A DNA stretch of 64,000 nucleotides from Bacillus weihaiensis (GCF_001889165.1 NZ_CP016020.1:1772501-1836500), one strand, 5' to 3'. Numbered from the stretch's first letter, positions 15,959 through 26,909 are shown. Notes: generated by a model not told the origin, from the letters alone. Made by a program: numbers and translations.

Positions 15959-16063
15959 AGGCACTGGGGATGAATGTCAGTATGCATATTATAGGTACTG
16001 AGTAAAGAAAAAAGAGAGGATTTTCATGTAATTGAGCTTTTTACCTTACCCTAAGATGTTGTT

Positions 16064-16966
16064 TTATTGATATTGTTCTAACATAGAGAAAAACTCTTTT
16101 ACGAATTGATAGAAAACCTTTTCCGACGGGGCAAGTTCACGTTTATTTGATACGATAATTCCAACTGTTCTTCTTACTAACGGAAGTTCAATTGGAATTT
16201 TTACTGTAAACCTAGGGATGGATTCATGAAAAGTACTTTCTGGTAATAAAGTTACACCCATACCAGCTGAAACTAAACCCTTAATTGCATCTAAATCTTC
16301 TCCTACAGAAGATATTGTAGGGGAAAAGCCAGCTTGCTTGCATGCATCAACGACAATATCCTGCAGAATATAGCCCTTAGGAAATAAAACGAATGAATCG
16401 TTGCGCAACTCATTTAGTAAGATGCTTCTTTTATTGGCTAAATGATGAGTAGAAGGGACTAATGCAGAGATACTTTCGGTAAACAAGATTGTTCCTTCAA
16501 CATCAGGATTATTTAAAGGAACAGGCCCTAAAAAGGCTAAATCAATCTCTCGGTTAATAACGGATTCAATAAGAAATTTATATGAACCTTGCCTTAAGTG
16601 AAAAGCAATGTTAGGATGCTTTTCTTTAAATGCAGAGATTACTGTAGGAAGAAGGTGACTGGCCAAGCTTGTTGGAAAGCCTATCTTAATAGAACCTCTT
16701 TCTGGGTCAAGATATTCGTCAATCTGTTTTTTTGCATAATCAATGGCTTTCATTGCTGTCTTTGTGTGTGTTAGAAATACTTTCCCGATAGGTGTTAGTT
16801 TAACATTACGTCCCTCACGTTCGAATAATGTGACTCCAAGCTCATCCTCAAGGTTAGCTATTTGCCTGCTAATGGCTGACTGAGCAACATGCAAGTATTG
16901 TGCCGCTTCAGAAACGTGTTCTCGCTCAGCCACTTCCATAAAATAACGTAATTGTCTTAATTCCAT
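16064..16966 (-). CDS. gltC: LysR-type activator GltC of glutamate synthase
   Basis: A 300-residue LysR regulator whose sequence follows B. subtilis GltC nearly residue for residue in the DNA-binding domain (MELRQLRYFMEVAEREHVSE, then HVAQSAISRQIANLEDELGV). It matches also at GSIKIGFPTSLASHLLPTVI and GLVSAGMGVTLLPESTF. GltC activates gltAB when 2-oxoglutarate is high and is held off by glutamate and glutamate dehydrogenase. The ATG at 16966 sits behind GGAGGAGCCC; a TTG further upstream would bury that site. It is divergent from gltA, the classical arrangement. Confidence 0.95.
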   Translation of the reverse strand: MELRQLRYFMEVAEREHVSEAAQYLHVAQSAISRQIANLEDELGVTLFEREGRNVKLTPIGKVFLTHTKTAMKAIDYAKKQIDEYLDPERGSIKIGFPTSLASHLLPTVISAFKEKHPNIAFHLRQGSYKFLIESVINREIDLAFLGPVPLNNPDVEGTILFTESISALVPSTHHLANKRSILLNELRNDSFVLFPKGYILQDIVVDACKQAGFSPTISSVGEDLDAIKGLVSAGMGVTLLPESTFHESIPRFTVKIPIELPLVRRTVGIIVSNKRELAPSEKVFYQFVKEFFSMLEQYQ

Positions 16967-17102
16967 GGGCTCCTCCAATCATATATATCAAAAATAGATT
17001 AATCTAATCTAAATTATATATTGTTTATATCAATTTGAAAATATATAATGTAATTATCTGAAAATTATCGGGTGTAAGATTATCTAACGGGGGGAGATAT
17101 TC
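16967..17102. promoter_or_regulatory. gltC-gltA divergent control region
   Basis: The gltA promoter is well placed as TTGTTT (17021-17026), 17 bases, TATAAT (17044-17049). Upstream lies the perfect palindrome TAGATTAATCTA (16995-17006), immediately repeated in part as ATCTAA. These dyads are candidate GltC boxes, located about 45-55 bases before the gltA start where a LysR activator would bind and also over the gltC promoter for autorepression. Confidence 0.65.
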
Positions 17103-20100
17103 ATGACTTACAATCAAATTCCTAAAGCACAAGGTCTCTACCGTCCTGAGTTTGAACATGACGCATGCGGTATCGGTTTATATGCACATATTAAAGGCCA
17201 TGCTACACATGATATTGTAAAAAAAGGACTTAGTATGCTTTGTCAATTAGATCACAGAGGAGGGCAAGGGAGCGATCCTTTAACTGGTGATGGTGCTGGA
17301 CTAATGGTTCAAATACCAGATGCTTTCTTTAAAAAGACTTGCACGGAAATGAGTTTACCAGCAAACGGACGTTATGGCGTTGGAATGATGTTTTTTTCAA
17401 ATGACGATGCTGAACGCCATCAAATTGAAGAACAATTAAATAAATTCATAGAAGCAGAAGGTCAAATCTTGTTAGGCTGGAGAGATGTTCCAGTAAATGC
17501 TGAAGAAATTGGACCAGTTGCTAAATTAAGTTGTCCTGTTGTTCGACAAGTATTTATCGGTGCTAAGGACAATCAAATTGATCAACTTACATTTGAGCGT
17601 AAGCTTTACATTATTCGTAAACAAGCAGAAAATTGGGCAAGAGAAAAAGAACTACGATTCTATTTTACTAGCTTATCAAGTAGTACAATCGTTTATAAAG
17701 GACTATTAACACCTGAACAGGTAGATGCTTTCTATCTAGATTTACAGGATGAAGATTTTGTATCAGCTTTTTCTCTTGTTCATTCACGATTCAGTACAAA
17801 TACATTCCCAAGTTGGGAAAGAGCACATCCTAACCGTTACTTAATTCATAACGGAGAGATTAACACATTACGTGGTAACATGAATTGGATGAAAGCGAGA
17901 GAGCAACAATTCGTATCAGAAGCGTTTGGAGATGACTTAAAGAAGATCCTTCCTATCCTTGACGCTGATGGAAGTGATTCTTCGATCCTTGATAACGCAT
18001 TTGAATTTTTCGTATTGGCAGGACGTAAACCAGCCCATGCTGCAATGATGATGATTCCTGAACCATGGACTGAAAACCCACATATGAGTCCTGAGAAAAG
18101 AGCATTCTACGAATACCATAGTTGTCTAATGGAGCCGTGGGATGGACCGACTGCAATTTCATTTACGAACGGGAAACAAATTGGAGCAATCTTAGATCGA
18201 AACGGTCTCCGCCCAGCACGATATTATGTGACAAAAGATGATTACATTATTTTCTCATCTGAAGTCGGCGTAATTGAAGTAGAGGAAAGCGATGTCTTAT
18301 ATAAAGACCGTTTAAGTCCAGGAAAGATGTTATTAATCGATCTTGAAGAAGGCAGAATCATTTCGGATAAAGAAATAAAAGATGAGATGGCAAACGAAAA
18401 ACCATATCAAGAATGGTTAAAAGAACAGCTTGTGAAGCTAGAGGATCAATCAGAGCTCTTGCAGGAAGAGGTTGTGTCTGACATAAATGAACGACAAGTA
18501 GCATTTGGATATACGTATGAAGATATTCAGAAATACTTACTTCCTGTGATTACAGAAGGAAAAGACCCGTTAGGCTCAATGGGGAACGATACTCCATTAG
18601 CGGTTTTATCAGAACGACCACAATCTTTATTTAATTATTTTAAACAACTATTTGCACAAGTCACAAATCCTCCAATTGATGCTATTAGGGAACAAATTGT
18701 GACATCATCCATGACTTTACTCGGAACGGAAGGGAATATTCTTCACCCTAGTAAAGAAAATGCAAAAAGAATTCAATTAGATTCACCGGTTCTTACAAAT
18801 GATCAATTAGCACAATTAAGACTAAATCTTCACCCAGGTTTCCAGGCAACAACTTTACACACATTATTTACAGAAGATTTAGATTATTCAATTAAAAACT
18901 TATGTGCTGAAGCAGATAAAGCGATTGAAGATGGGGTCAATATCCTGATTCTTTCTGATCGCATGATGAATAAGGAAAATGCTGCAATTCCTGCTTTGTT
19001 GGCAGTTGGAGCACTTCATCAGCATTTAGTACGTCAAGGTACTCGTACAAAGGCTAGTCTAGTTATTGAATCTGGTGAAGCTAGAGAAGTTCATCATTTT
19101 GCTGCACTTATTGGGTATGGAGTAGATGCAATTAATCCATATTTAGCATTTGCTACGTATAAAGAAGCAGTAGCAGATGGCAGCTTGGATTTTGAATATC
19201 AAGAGGTAATTGAAAAGTATTGTAAAGCCGTTACTGAAGGTGTTATTAAAGTAATGTCTAAAATGGGTATTTCTACAGTGCAAAGTTACCGAGGAGCTCA
19301 AATTTTTGAAGCAGTTGGTATTAGTGCTGAGGTTGTAGACAGATTCTTTACCGGCACAGCTTCACAGCTTGGTGGAATTGACTTAGACACAATTGCACAA
19401 GAGGCTTTAATACGTCATCAAGGCGCTTATGCTGAGAAAATTGATAAGGCTCTTGATTCAGGTAGTGACTTCCAATGGAGAAAGAATGGAGAACACCATG
19501 CTTTTAATCCAACAACCATTCATACACTTCAATGGGCTTGTCGTAAAAACGATTATGGTTTATTCAAAAAATATTCAGATGCAGCGAATGAAGAGCGCAT
19601 TGGTTTCTTAAGAAATCTATTTTCTTTCAAATCATCAAGAGCATCTATCTCGATTGATGAAGTGGAATCTGTGGAGTCAATTGTGAAACGCTTTAAGACG
19701 GGGGCTATGTCTTTTGGCTCACTAAGTAAAGAAGCGCATGAAACATTAGCAATTGCAATGAATCGTTTAGGTGGTAAAAGTAATAGCGGTGAAGGTGGAG
19801 AAGATCCAAACCGTTTTGCACCTGATGCAAACGGAGACCTTCGCAGAAGTGCTGTTAAGCAAATTGCATCTGGCCGTTTTGGAGTGAAAAGTCATTACTT
19901 AGTTAATGCTGATGAGCTACAAATTAAAATGGCACAAGGTGCTAAGCCTGGGGAAGGTGGACAATTACCAGGGAATAAGGTATATCCATGGGTTGCGGAT
20001 GTAAGGGGATCTACACCTGGTGTTGGATTAATTTCACCACCTCCACATCATGATATTTATTCGATTGAAGATTTAGCACAGTTAATTCATGATTTAAAAA

Positions 20101-21671
20101 ATTCAAATCGTGACGCGAGAATTAGTGTGAAATTAGTTGCAAAAGCAGGAGTTGGAACAATAGCTGCTGGTGTTGCCAAAGGTGCTGCAGACGTTATTGT
20201 GATCAGCGGTTATGACGGGGGTACTGGTGCATCACCTAAAACAAGTATTAAACATACTGGCCTTCCATGGGAGTTGGGTCTAGCTGAAGCACATCAAACA
20301 TTGATGTTAAATGGTCTTCGTGACCGTGTGGTTTTAGAAACAGATGGGAAATTAATGACAGGTCGAGATGTAGCAATGGCTGCTATTTTAGGGGCAGAGG
20401 AATATGGCTTTGCTACAGCACCACTAGTTGTTATGGGTTGTATCATGATGCGTGTATGTCATTTAGATACTTGTCCTGTTGGTGTTGCCACTCAAAACCC
20501 TGATCTCCGTGATAAATTTACTGGTGATCCAGATCATATCGTTAATTATATGCGCTTTGTTGCTCAAGAAGTTCGTGAGATTATGGCTGAACTTGGATTT
20601 AGAACAATGGAAGAGATGGTAGGAAGCACGGATGTATTAGAGGTGAGTGATCGTGCTAAAGCTCATTGGAAAGCTAAGCACCTTGATTTATCCACACTAC
20701 TCTATCAACCAGAAGGTGCTCGTACGGCTACACTTAAACAAAATCATAAAATAGAGCAATCTCTTGATATGGTTGAAATTTTACCAGCTGTTAAAGAGGC
20801 AATTGAATCAGCTACGCCAATAGATGCATCATTTAGTATTAAGAATATTAACCGTGTTACAGGAACAATTGTAGGTAGTGAAATTTCAAAAAGATATGGT
20901 GAAGAGGGCTTACCTGAAGACACGGTCACGTTACGTTTTAATGGTTCTGCCGGGCAGAGCTTTGGTGCATTCGTACCTAAAGGGGTTACAATGCATTTAA
21001 CTGGAGATGCAAATGACTACTTAGGTAAAGGTTTATCAGGTGGGAAGATTATTGTGAAACCATCACTAGATTCGAATATTGTTGCTTCAGATAATGTCAT
21101 TATTGGAAATGTACCTTTCTATGGGGCAACAAGTGGTGAAGCGTATATCAATGGTCGAGCAGGCGAGAGATTTGCAGTACGTAATAGTGGTGTCAATGTT
21201 GTCGTTGAAGGTGTAGGAGACCATGGCTGTGAATATATGACTGGTGGTAAAGTCGTAATTCTTGGTGAAGTTGGTAAAAACTTTGGTGCAGGGATGTCAG
21301 GTGGTATTGCGTACGTATTAGCCGATGATTCTGAGGAGTTTAAAACGATTTGCAACGATGAAATGATTGAATTTGAGCAATTAGCAAGTGTTGACGAAAT
21401 CCTTTTCTTAAAAGAGATGATTCAAAATCACATAGATTATACAGGAAGTGCAAAAGGACGTTTTGTATTGGATAACTGGAACGAAACTCTTACTAAATTT
21501 GTTAAAGTGATTCCTAAAGACTACAAACGTATGATGAATAGAATCTCTGAACAGATGGAAGCTGGTTTATCAAACGAAGAAGCAATTATGAGTGCATTTG
21601 AAGCGAATGCAAAGTCTGAGAAAAAGGGACCAATGAACAAAACAAATCGTTCCAAAGCGGTATTACAGTAG
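17103..21671 (+). CDS. gltA: Glutamate synthase (NADPH), large subunit
   Basis: The 1522-residue large subunit makes two glutamates from glutamine and 2-oxoglutarate. Residues 1-21 are a propeptide; removal exposes Cys22 in DACGIGLY, the nucleophile of the class II glutaminase domain. The central domain leads to the FMN-binding synthase barrel ([32 protein letters not shown]). The 3Fe-4S cysteines lie in [17 protein letters not shown]. The C-terminal GXGXG beta-helix ([21 protein letters not shown]) is complete. GGGGGAG precedes the ATG. The small subunit gene follows after 15 bases. Expression should depend on GltC and 2-oxoglutarate/glutamate status. Confidence 0.97.
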   Translation: MTYNQIPKAQGLYRPEFEHDACGIGLYAHIKGHATHDIVKKGLSMLCQLDHRGGQGSDPLTGDGAGLMVQIPDAFFKKTCTEMSLPANGRYGVGMMFFSNDDAERHQIEEQLNKFIEAEGQILLGWRDVPVNAEEIGPVAKLSCPVVRQVFIGAKDNQIDQLTFERKLYIIRKQAENWAREKELRFYFTSLSSSTIVYKGLLTPEQVDAFYLDLQDEDFVSAFSLVHSRFSTNTFPSWERAHPNRYLIHNGEINTLRGNMNWMKAREQQFVSEAFGDDLKKILPILDADGSDSSILDNAFEFFVLAGRKPAHAAMMMIPEPWTENPHMSPEKRAFYEYHSCLMEPWDGPTAISFTNGKQIGAILDRNGLRPARYYVTKDDYIIFSSEVGVIEVEESDVLYKDRLSPGKMLLIDLEEGRIISDKEIKDEMANEKPYQEWLKEQLVKLEDQSELLQEEVVSDINERQVAFGYTYEDIQKYLLPVITEGKDPLGSMGNDTPLAVLSERPQSLFNYFKQLFAQVTNPPIDAIREQIVTSSMTLLGTEGNILHPSKENAKRIQLDSPVLTNDQLAQLRLNLHPGFQATTLHTLFTEDLDYSIKNLCAEADKAIEDGVNILILSDRMMNKENAAIPALLAVGALHQHLVRQGTRTKASLVIESGEAREVHHFAALIGYGVDAINPYLAFATYKEAVADGSLDFEYQEVIEKYCKAVTEGVIKVMSKMGISTVQSYRGAQIFEAVGISAEVVDRFFTGTASQLGGIDLDTIAQEALIRHQGAYAEKIDKALDSGSDFQWRKNGEHHAFNPTTIHTLQWACRKNDYGLFKKYSDAANEERIGFLRNLFSFKSSRASISIDEVESVESIVKRFKTGAMSFGSLSKEAHETLAIAMNRLGGKSNSGEGGEDPNRFAPDANGDLRRSAVKQIASGRFGVKSHYLVNADELQIKMAQGAKPGEGGQLPGNKVYPWVADVRGSTPGVGLISPPPHHDIYSIEDLAQLIHDLKNSNRDARISVKLVAKAGVGTIAAGVAKGAADVIVISGYDGGTGASPKTSIKHTGLPWELGLAEAHQTLMLNGLRDRVVLETDGKLMTGRDVAMAAILGAEEYGFATAPLVVMGCIMMRVCHLDTCPVGVATQNPDLRDKFTGDPDHIVNYMRFVAQEVREIMAELGFRTMEEMVGSTDVLEVSDRAKAHWKAKHLDLSTLLYQPEGARTATLKQNHKIEQSLDMVEILPAVKEAIESATPIDASFSIKNINRVTGTIVGSEISKRYGEEGLPEDTVTLRFNGSAGQSFGAFVPKGVTMHLTGDANDYLGKGLSGGKIIVKPSLDSNIVASDNVIIGNVPFYGATSGEAYINGRAGERFAVRNSGVNVVVEGVGDHGCEYMTGGKVVILGEVGKNFGAGMSGGIAYVLADDSEEFKTICNDEMIEFEQLASVDEILFLKEMIQNHIDYTGSAKGRFVLDNWNETLTKFVKVIPKDYKRMMNRISEQMEAGLSNEEAIMSAFEANAKSEKKGPMNKTNRSKAVLQ

Positions 21672-21686
21672 AAAGGGGAGAGGAAG

Positions 21687-23171
21687 ATGGGGAAAGCAAC
21701 AGGATTTTTGGAATTTAAACGAGAAGAGGCGGCTGAACGCGAGCCTCTCACTCGTTTAAATGACTGGAAAGAGTATTCAGCTCCTTTCTCTGAAGAAAAA
21801 TTGAGCAGACAAGGAGCACGCTGCATGGATTGTGGCACTCCTTTCTGTCATATTGGAACTGAAATTAATGGTTTCACTTCAGGGTGTCCGATTCATAATT
21901 TAATTCCTGAGTGGAATGATCTTGTCTATAGAGGAAGATGGAAAGAAGCGTTAGAACGCTTAATGAAAACAAATAACTTCCCTGAATTTACGGGAAGAGT
22001 TTGTCCAGCACCATGTGAAGGTTCATGTAACGTAGCAATTTCAGACCCAGCAGTAACCATTAAAAACATTGAAAAAGCGATTATTGACAAAGGCTTTGAA
22101 AATGGCTGGATTACACCGCGTATTCCAAAAAAACGCACGGGTAAAATGGTTGCAGTTATTGGTTCTGGCCCTGCAGGATTAGCAGCAGCTGATCAATTGA
22201 ATCAAGCTGGTCATTCTGTCACTGTATACGAACGTGCAGATCGTCCAGGTGGTTTGTTAACATACGGGATCCCAAATATGAAGCTAGATAAAGGTATTGT
22301 TGAACGTAGAGTGAACCTTTTAACACAAGAGGGTATTACGTTCATCACAAATACAGAAGTTGGCAAGGACATAAGTGCAAATGAACTTCGTGAAAAATAT
22401 GATTCTGTGATCCTATGTGTAGGTGCTCAAAAGCAACGTGATCTTGTAATTGAAGGTCGTGAGGCAAACGGTGTACATTTTGCAATGGATTATTTAACAG
22501 ATGTTACAAAAAGCTATTTAAATACTAATTTTGAAGATAAGAATTTTATCAATGCAGAAGGTAAAGATGTTATCGTTATTGGTGGAGGAGATACAGGAGC
22601 AGACTGTGTTGCGACAGCATTACGTCAAAACTGTAATAGTGTCGTACAATTTGGTAAACATCCTAGATTACCAATGTCTCGAAAAGTTGAAAATATGTGG
22701 CCTGAAGCACCTCATGTATTTACAATGGAATATGCTTATGAAGAAGCTGAAGCTAAATTCGGTGAAGATCCACGTCAATATTGTATTCAAACGAAAAAGT
22801 TAGTAGCTGATGAAACTGGTCAATTGAAAGAACTGCATACCATTCAAATGGAAAAACTACAAGATGAAAATGGACTTTATTACTTTGAAGAAGTACCAGG
22901 TACTGAAAAAGTATGGCCAGCTCAATTAGTTTTTATTGCGATTGGATTTGAAGGCTCTGAGCAGCCAGTGTTAAAACAATTTAATGTAGAAACAACGGCT
23001 CGAAATGTTGTAGCTGCAAAGTATGGTGATTTCCGCACAAATATTGATGGTGTCTATGCTGCAGGGGATGCACGTCGCGGTCAAAGTTTAATTGTTTGGG
23101 CAATTAACGAAGGGCGAGAAGTAGCTAAACAAGTAGACACTCATCTTATGGGAAGCACAGTGTTAACATAA
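21687..23171 (+). CDS. gltB: Glutamate synthase (NADPH), small subunit
   Basis: The 494-residue flavoprotein subunit feeds NADPH electrons to the large subunit. The N-terminal domain holds the 4Fe-4S cysteines (ARCMDCGTPFCH, SGCPIHN, CPAPCEGSCN). The FAD fold begins at VIGSGPAGLAAADQL and the NADPH fold at VIGGGDTGADCVATAL. The C-terminal GVYAAGDARRGQSLIVWAI completes the FAD site. In Bacillus nomenclature gltB is the small subunit (GltD in E. coli). AAAGGGGAG precedes the ATG. An intrinsic terminator follows at 23258. Confidence 0.96.
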   Translation: MGKATGFLEFKREEAAEREPLTRLNDWKEYSAPFSEEKLSRQGARCMDCGTPFCHIGTEINGFTSGCPIHNLIPEWNDLVYRGRWKEALERLMKTNNFPEFTGRVCPAPCEGSCNVAISDPAVTIKNIEKAIIDKGFENGWITPRIPKKRTGKMVAVIGSGPAGLAAADQLNQAGHSVTVYERADRPGGLLTYGIPNMKLDKGIVERRVNLLTQEGITFITNTEVGKDISANELREKYDSVILCVGAQKQRDLVIEGREANGVHFAMDYLTDVTKSYLNTNFEDKNFINAEGKDVIVIGGGDTGADCVATALRQNCNSVVQFGKHPRLPMSRKVENMWPEAPHVFTMEYAYEEAEAKFGEDPRQYCIQTKKLVADETGQLKELHTIQMEKLQDENGLYYFEEVPGTEKVWPAQLVFIAIGFEGSEQPVLKQFNVETTARNVVAAKYGDFRTNIDGVYAAGDARRGQSLIVWAINEGREVAKQVDTHLMGSTVLT

Positions 23172-23257
23172 TTATCTTTTTGTAAGTAGAGAATAGGCAA
23201 ACAAATTAATACCAAATGTGCCTACGTAGCTAGATGAAAAAGTGTTTAGAAAGAAAC

Positions 23258-23292
23258 AAAAAAACCTAGAGCAGTTTCTAGGTTTTTTTGTT
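23258..23292 (+). terminator. Intrinsic terminator of gltAB
   Basis: ACCTAGA pairs with TCTAGGT across GCAGTT, preceded by a run of A and followed by seven T; the A-T flanks extend the stem. Confidence 0.85.
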
Positions 23293-23784
23293 TTTCCAAT
23301 TTTTCTAATTGTTGAAGCATCTAACATGTGGAAACTCTAGTAGGATACGACCAGGAGAGCTTGGATTGGCAACAGAAAGTGAAAGCTTTTATACAACATG
23401 AACAACCGTGTTTCACAGATCTTTTTTTAAAATACTTGTTTCATTAAGAACAAATACTATAATATAGTAGTTAAAGAAAAAGTATGTTATATACTAACTA
23501 GTCTCTATTTACTACATCTAACCTCCTAGAATTGTTGCGTAATCGTTCTTATATTAAACATAAACCTATATCTCTCAATACTGTTATAGCTTTATGATGA
23601 ATAGTAAGTATGTTTATTGTTGTTGTCAGAATGTTTGAAGAATGTCCTAGAGATTGACCTTTGGCAAAAGATAAAATAGTGATAGGAATAAATAATCTTA
23701 GTTCTTATATGGAAGAATTGTAAGTGAAAACATTTATACAAGTTAGTAGAAGGATAGAGCTTTACCTCTATGGCTTTATTAAAC
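23293..23784. other. Long AT-rich intergenic region
   Basis: This stretch between the gltAB terminator and the repeat element holds no gene I can support. A 39-codon frame at 23328-23447 (starting GTG; VETLVGYDQESLDWQQKVKA) has protein-like composition but no ribosome site, so it is either chance or a gene fragment. TACTATAATATAGTA near 23455 is a short palindrome. Confidence 0.4.
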
Positions 23785-23947
23785 GTTGTTATTGATTTCC
23801 ATAGCCTTTCGATTACGCCAGCAATCCCTCCTTATGGTGGTCCCGAGAGCTTCTTTGTAAGCTGCACGCGCCTCCGTCGTTTCCCTTTGGACATGATTTT
23901 TTCGGCAGTGGTCTCATGCTTCCACTCCAACCACAAAGAACAATAAC
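23785..23947. repeat. Degenerate copy of a Bacillaceae intergenic repeat
   Basis: This 163-base block is much richer in GC than its surroundings. One end reads GTTGTTATTGATTTCC; the other, read on the complement, GTTATTGTTCTTTGTGGTTGG then AGTGGAAGC. These match, with decay, the ends (GATTTCC ... CTTCCACTCCAA) of an abundant noncoding repeat I know from many Bacillus genomes, and the interior keeps traces of GGAGGC and GAGACC boxes. It ends about 60 bases before the histidine kinase start. No transposase is present, so it would be non-autonomous. Confidence 0.6.
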
Positions 23948-24008
23948 CATTAGTAAACATTTAAACAGCCAATATAATAAATTGAATTTTGTATGTGAAG
24001 GTGGAAAA

Positions 24009-25646
24009 ATGAAAAATAGGGCCAAACTCCTTTTACTTTATATTATATTTAGTACAATTTGGATATTAGTAACAGACAATATCGTCGTATTTTCGAATAT
24101 CCCAAAACAAATTGTTGTCGTTTTTCAGAATGTGAAAGGAATCATCTTTGTTTTACTAACGAGTGTGTTTATTTATTATCTAGTATTAAAGAAAGAAGCG
24201 TATGAGAAAGAAAAGGCTGAAAACAATAAATTGCATGTATTAATTAATTCAATGGTTGATTTTGTTAACTTTAAAGATGGTGAGGGAAGATGGACGGAAG
24301 CAAATGACTTTGCAATTAAGCTTTTTCAACTAGAACATATTAATTTTAAAGGGAAAAAAGATAGTGAGCTTGCACAGTATTCAGATTTCCATGCTGAATC
24401 TCTACAATATTGTGAAACCTCAGATGAGCAAGCATGGCAAATAGGCAGACCAAGTCGTTGTATTGAAGAAATTCCAATGCCATCTGGAGGGTTTAAAACG
24501 TTTGATACAATTAAAATCCCTAGTTTTTATAGTAATGGAGAACGAAAAGAATTAGTCGTGATGGGAAGAGATATAACGGAACAAGTTCAAGCGGAAAAGA
24601 AATTAGCAGAAAGTGAACAAAAATATAAATCCTTATTTGAATTTAATCCTGAACTAGTATTTATGATTGACTTAGAAGGCAGGCTGACAAATGCTAATGA
24701 TCATATTTATCGCTACACTGGCTACCGATTTAATGAGCTAAAACTGAAAACGGTCCTACCAATCATCTCTAAGAAAGATCGGAAAAAGGTTTTGAAAGCC
24801 TTCCATCGAATCTTCCGTGCTAATCAACCTTATATTAATGAAGAGATTGAGATTATAACTAAGGAAGGAACGACAAAAATCGTTAGGTGTACATCTGTTC
24901 CTATGACAATTGATGATGAAATAGTTGGGGTTATCGGATATGCAGTGGATATTACGAAGGAAATTGAAACGGAGCAACTTTTACGAAAAACAGAAAAGTT
25001 GTCTGTTGTTGGAGAACTTGCTGCTAGTGTAGCACATGAGATTCGAAATCCACTAACATCTATAAAAGGATTCTTACAAATGTTAAAAACATCTTCAAAA
25101 GAGAATGAATTTTATTATAATATTATGTTAGAAGAGTTGGAAAGAATAAATATTATTGCTAGTGAACTATTGGTTTTGGCAAAGCCTCAAAAAATTCAAT
25201 TTACTAGGAAGGATTTAAATCAACTCCTATTAGATGTTCAATCTTTAATAGAATCTGAAGCAAATTTGTATGGTGTATCACTTGAAGTTGTTGGTAATGA
25301 CAAAATTCCTGAAATTCAATGTGAACCGAATCAATTAAAACAATTATTCATCAATCTGATCAAAAATTCGATCGAGGCAGAAGCAAACCATGTGAAAATC
25401 TTCATTCGTATGCTTGATAAAACGACGATTCAGATTTCTTTACAAGACGATGGGTTTGGAATTGAAGAAGAACGCTTAAAACATTTAGGTGAACCGTTTT
25501 ACTCTATGAAAGAAAAAGGAACAGGTCTTGGTCTTACAGTAAGCTACAGAATTGTTCACTTCCATAGAGGTGAGATTACCTTTAATAGTAAAGTAAATGA
25601 AGGAACTACGGTAGAAATTACGTTACCTATCGAAAATACTATGTAA
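24009..25646 (+). CDS. Orphan PAS-domain sensor histidine kinase (sporulation-kinase type)
   Basis: The start is ATG at 24009 after GAAGGTGG; a longer frame would run into the repeat element and lacks a ribosome site. The 545-residue protein has two N-terminal membrane helices (LLLLYIIFSTIWILV and IIFVLLTSVFIYYLV) and two PAS domains (about residues 75-190 and 205-320). A HisKA domain follows with phospho-acceptor His343 in ASVAHEIRNPLTSIKGF, then a HATPase_c domain (NLIKNSIEAEA, DDGFGI, GTGLGL). No response regulator lies nearby. Orphan PAS kinases of this build feed phosphate into the Spo0F relay in Bacillus, and I infer that role; the signal is unknown. Confidence 0.9.
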   Translation: MKNRAKLLLLYIIFSTIWILVTDNIVVFSNIPKQIVVVFQNVKGIIFVLLTSVFIYYLVLKKEAYEKEKAENNKLHVLINSMVDFVNFKDGEGRWTEANDFAIKLFQLEHINFKGKKDSELAQYSDFHAESLQYCETSDEQAWQIGRPSRCIEEIPMPSGGFKTFDTIKIPSFYSNGERKELVVMGRDITEQVQAEKKLAESEQKYKSLFEFNPELVFMIDLEGRLTNANDHIYRYTGYRFNELKLKTVLPIISKKDRKKVLKAFHRIFRANQPYINEEIEIITKEGTTKIVRCTSVPMTIDDEIVGVIGYAVDITKEIETEQLLRKTEKLSVVGELAASVAHEIRNPLTSIKGFLQMLKTSSKENEFYYNIMLEELERINIIASELLVLAKPQKIQFTRKDLNQLLLDVQSLIESEANLYGVSLEVVGNDKIPEIQCEPNQLKQLFINLIKNSIEAEANHVKIFIRMLDKTTIQISLQDDGFGIEEERLKHLGEPFYSMKEKGTGLGLTVSYRIVHFHRGEITFNSKVNEGTTVEITLPIENTM

Positions 25647-25658
25647 ATCTTATTAAGG

Positions 25659-25690
25659 AAGATCTTGTCTTAATCGACAAGGTCTTTTTT
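25659..25690 (+). terminator. Intrinsic terminator of the histidine kinase gene
   Basis: AAGATCTTGTC (25659-25669) pairs with GACAAGGTCTT (25676-25686), followed by six T. Confidence 0.85.
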
Positions 25691-26129
25691 ATAACCTCTG
25701 TTACATGGAATGATTGATAGATACTCATTTACTTTCTGCATAAGGTCGGAAAGCTTTCCCTGATGAAACTACATTCTGGGGAAACGCTTCTTTCCTGTCA
25801 AGCTCTTGAGTCATAGAATAACCGTGGTACCCTGTGCTTTTGTTCTAAGGCCCGTTTCTTTACCTTTATTGCTAAGCTAATAAAGGTGAATGTTAAAAAG
25901 CGTCACGTTACCCTGTAAGTACTTAGAAAGGGAGATTGATAAGCGATAAAGTCAAAATGTAAACCTGTATCGTGAATTTTCTTCGGACAATTAGACTGGA
26001 TTAATTAGGAATTTGTTAAAGAAATATGCACAAATTTTATAATATTTGGTAAAATAAAAGAAAGTTTCCTTTACGAAAAACTTTTAGATACCAAAAAGAT
26101 TAGATTTGGAAAAGTTAGGAGGGGATCGT
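25691..26129. other. Intergenic region with GC-richer segment
   Basis: No gene is supported over about 440 bases. A segment around 25740-25930 is less AT-rich and contains small palindromes (GGAAAGCTTTCC near 25748) and ACCGTGGTACCCTG, but these do not add up to a known riboswitch or terminator. A strong TTAGGAGGGG ribosome site near 26116 belongs to the next mini-gene. Confidence 0.35.
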
Positions 26130-26261
26130 GTGGAAAAGGTGCGTTTAATGGGGAAATATGATAAAAAATACGCTTGGTTAAGAGTGAAAAGGTTCCTTCA
26201 TTCAATTGTCCCGATTGCTTTTGCCTTTATCCTGTTACTACTTATCCATCTATATATTTAA
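26130..26261 (+). CDS. Single-pass small membrane protein
   Basis: GTG at 26130 follows TTAGGAGGGG, an excellent ribosome site. The 43-residue product has a basic N-terminus (MEKVRLMGKYDKKYAWLRVK) and one C-terminal hydrophobic helix (IVPIAFAFILLLLIHLYI). This is the form of a tail-anchored or positive-inside mini-membrane protein. No motif identifies a family. It lies upstream of a spore-type gene on the same strand, so sporulation-time expression is possible. Confidence 0.65.
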   Translation: MEKVRLMGKYDKKYAWLRVKRFLHSIVPIAFAFILLLLIHLYI

Positions 26262-26344
26262 GGAATATAATGTAAATCAAGCACTTTTGTGTAGTAAACT
26301 CGTATATTGATGATGAGTTTAGTATGAAGAAGGGGCTGATCTTA

Positions 26345-26737
26345 ATGAACCGTTGTTATCCTCTACATCCTTGTGGGAATCCATCAATCTTATATCCAAC
26401 ATATCACTATTTTGTCCACCCATATACTTATCCAGTTCGCGTTTTACCAGATGTAGATAGTACTTTATTTGAAAAATCAGCGACAAAGATGAATTTATTA
26501 ATGAAAGATGCAAGTCTTATCTTAAATAAGTTATCTTCATCAAAGGATTTTGCAAACAAAATTATGTATGAAGCTCAGCAATCAAACACACAAGAGGTGC
26601 AAAGGTTACTAAAGTCTACAGGCATTCAATCAAATGTAGATGTAAAGTACAATCCTGATGGGATTACGTTGAAATTTTCTTCAATGATCGGAACGACAGA
26701 ATGCTGTCACTTAACAGTCGCTTTAAGATGGCTATAA
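26345..26737 (+). CDS. Spore protein, YuzC-like
   Basis: A 130-residue protein. I choose ATG at 26345 because AAGGGG lies upstream, while the ATG at 26324 has none. It opens with a cysteine-, proline- and tyrosine-rich segment (MNRCYPLHPCGNPSILYPTY), typical of coat-associated proteins. A folded domain follows with DASLILNKLSSSKDFANKIM, TGIQSNVDVKYNPDGITLKF and the ending CCHLTVALRW. That domain resembles B. subtilis YuzC, reported as an inner-coat protein; I recall this pattern but cannot confirm it by search. The tandem CC near the C-terminus could cross-link. Confidence 0.7.
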   Translation: MNRCYPLHPCGNPSILYPTYHYFVHPYTYPVRVLPDVDSTLFEKSATKMNLLMKDASLILNKLSSSKDFANKIMYEAQQSNTQEVQRLLKSTGIQSNVDVKYNPDGITLKFSSMIGTTECCHLTVALRWL

Positions 26738-26909
26738 TACCAATACTCTCCTCGTTGTTCAAAAACGTTATTCTTACTTTTAGGCAACTATCTTAATTCT
26801 TGTTTCGATTATCTGGAAACGGGATTTTTCCGAGTTTTAATAAGTGAGGTACAGCATATTTTTGATATGTGCCGAATATTTATTAAGAATTGGAAAGGGG
26901 AGAAATGAG

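Noticed and set aside
17937-18162. Minus-strand frames inside gltA
   Set aside because: They are shadows of the well-supported glutamate synthase gene.
25821-25834. T-box-like ACCGTGGTACCCTG (complement CAGGGTACCACGGT)
   Set aside because: The order differs from the T-box core AGGGTGGNACCGCG and there is no specifier stem or terminator. Chance similarity.
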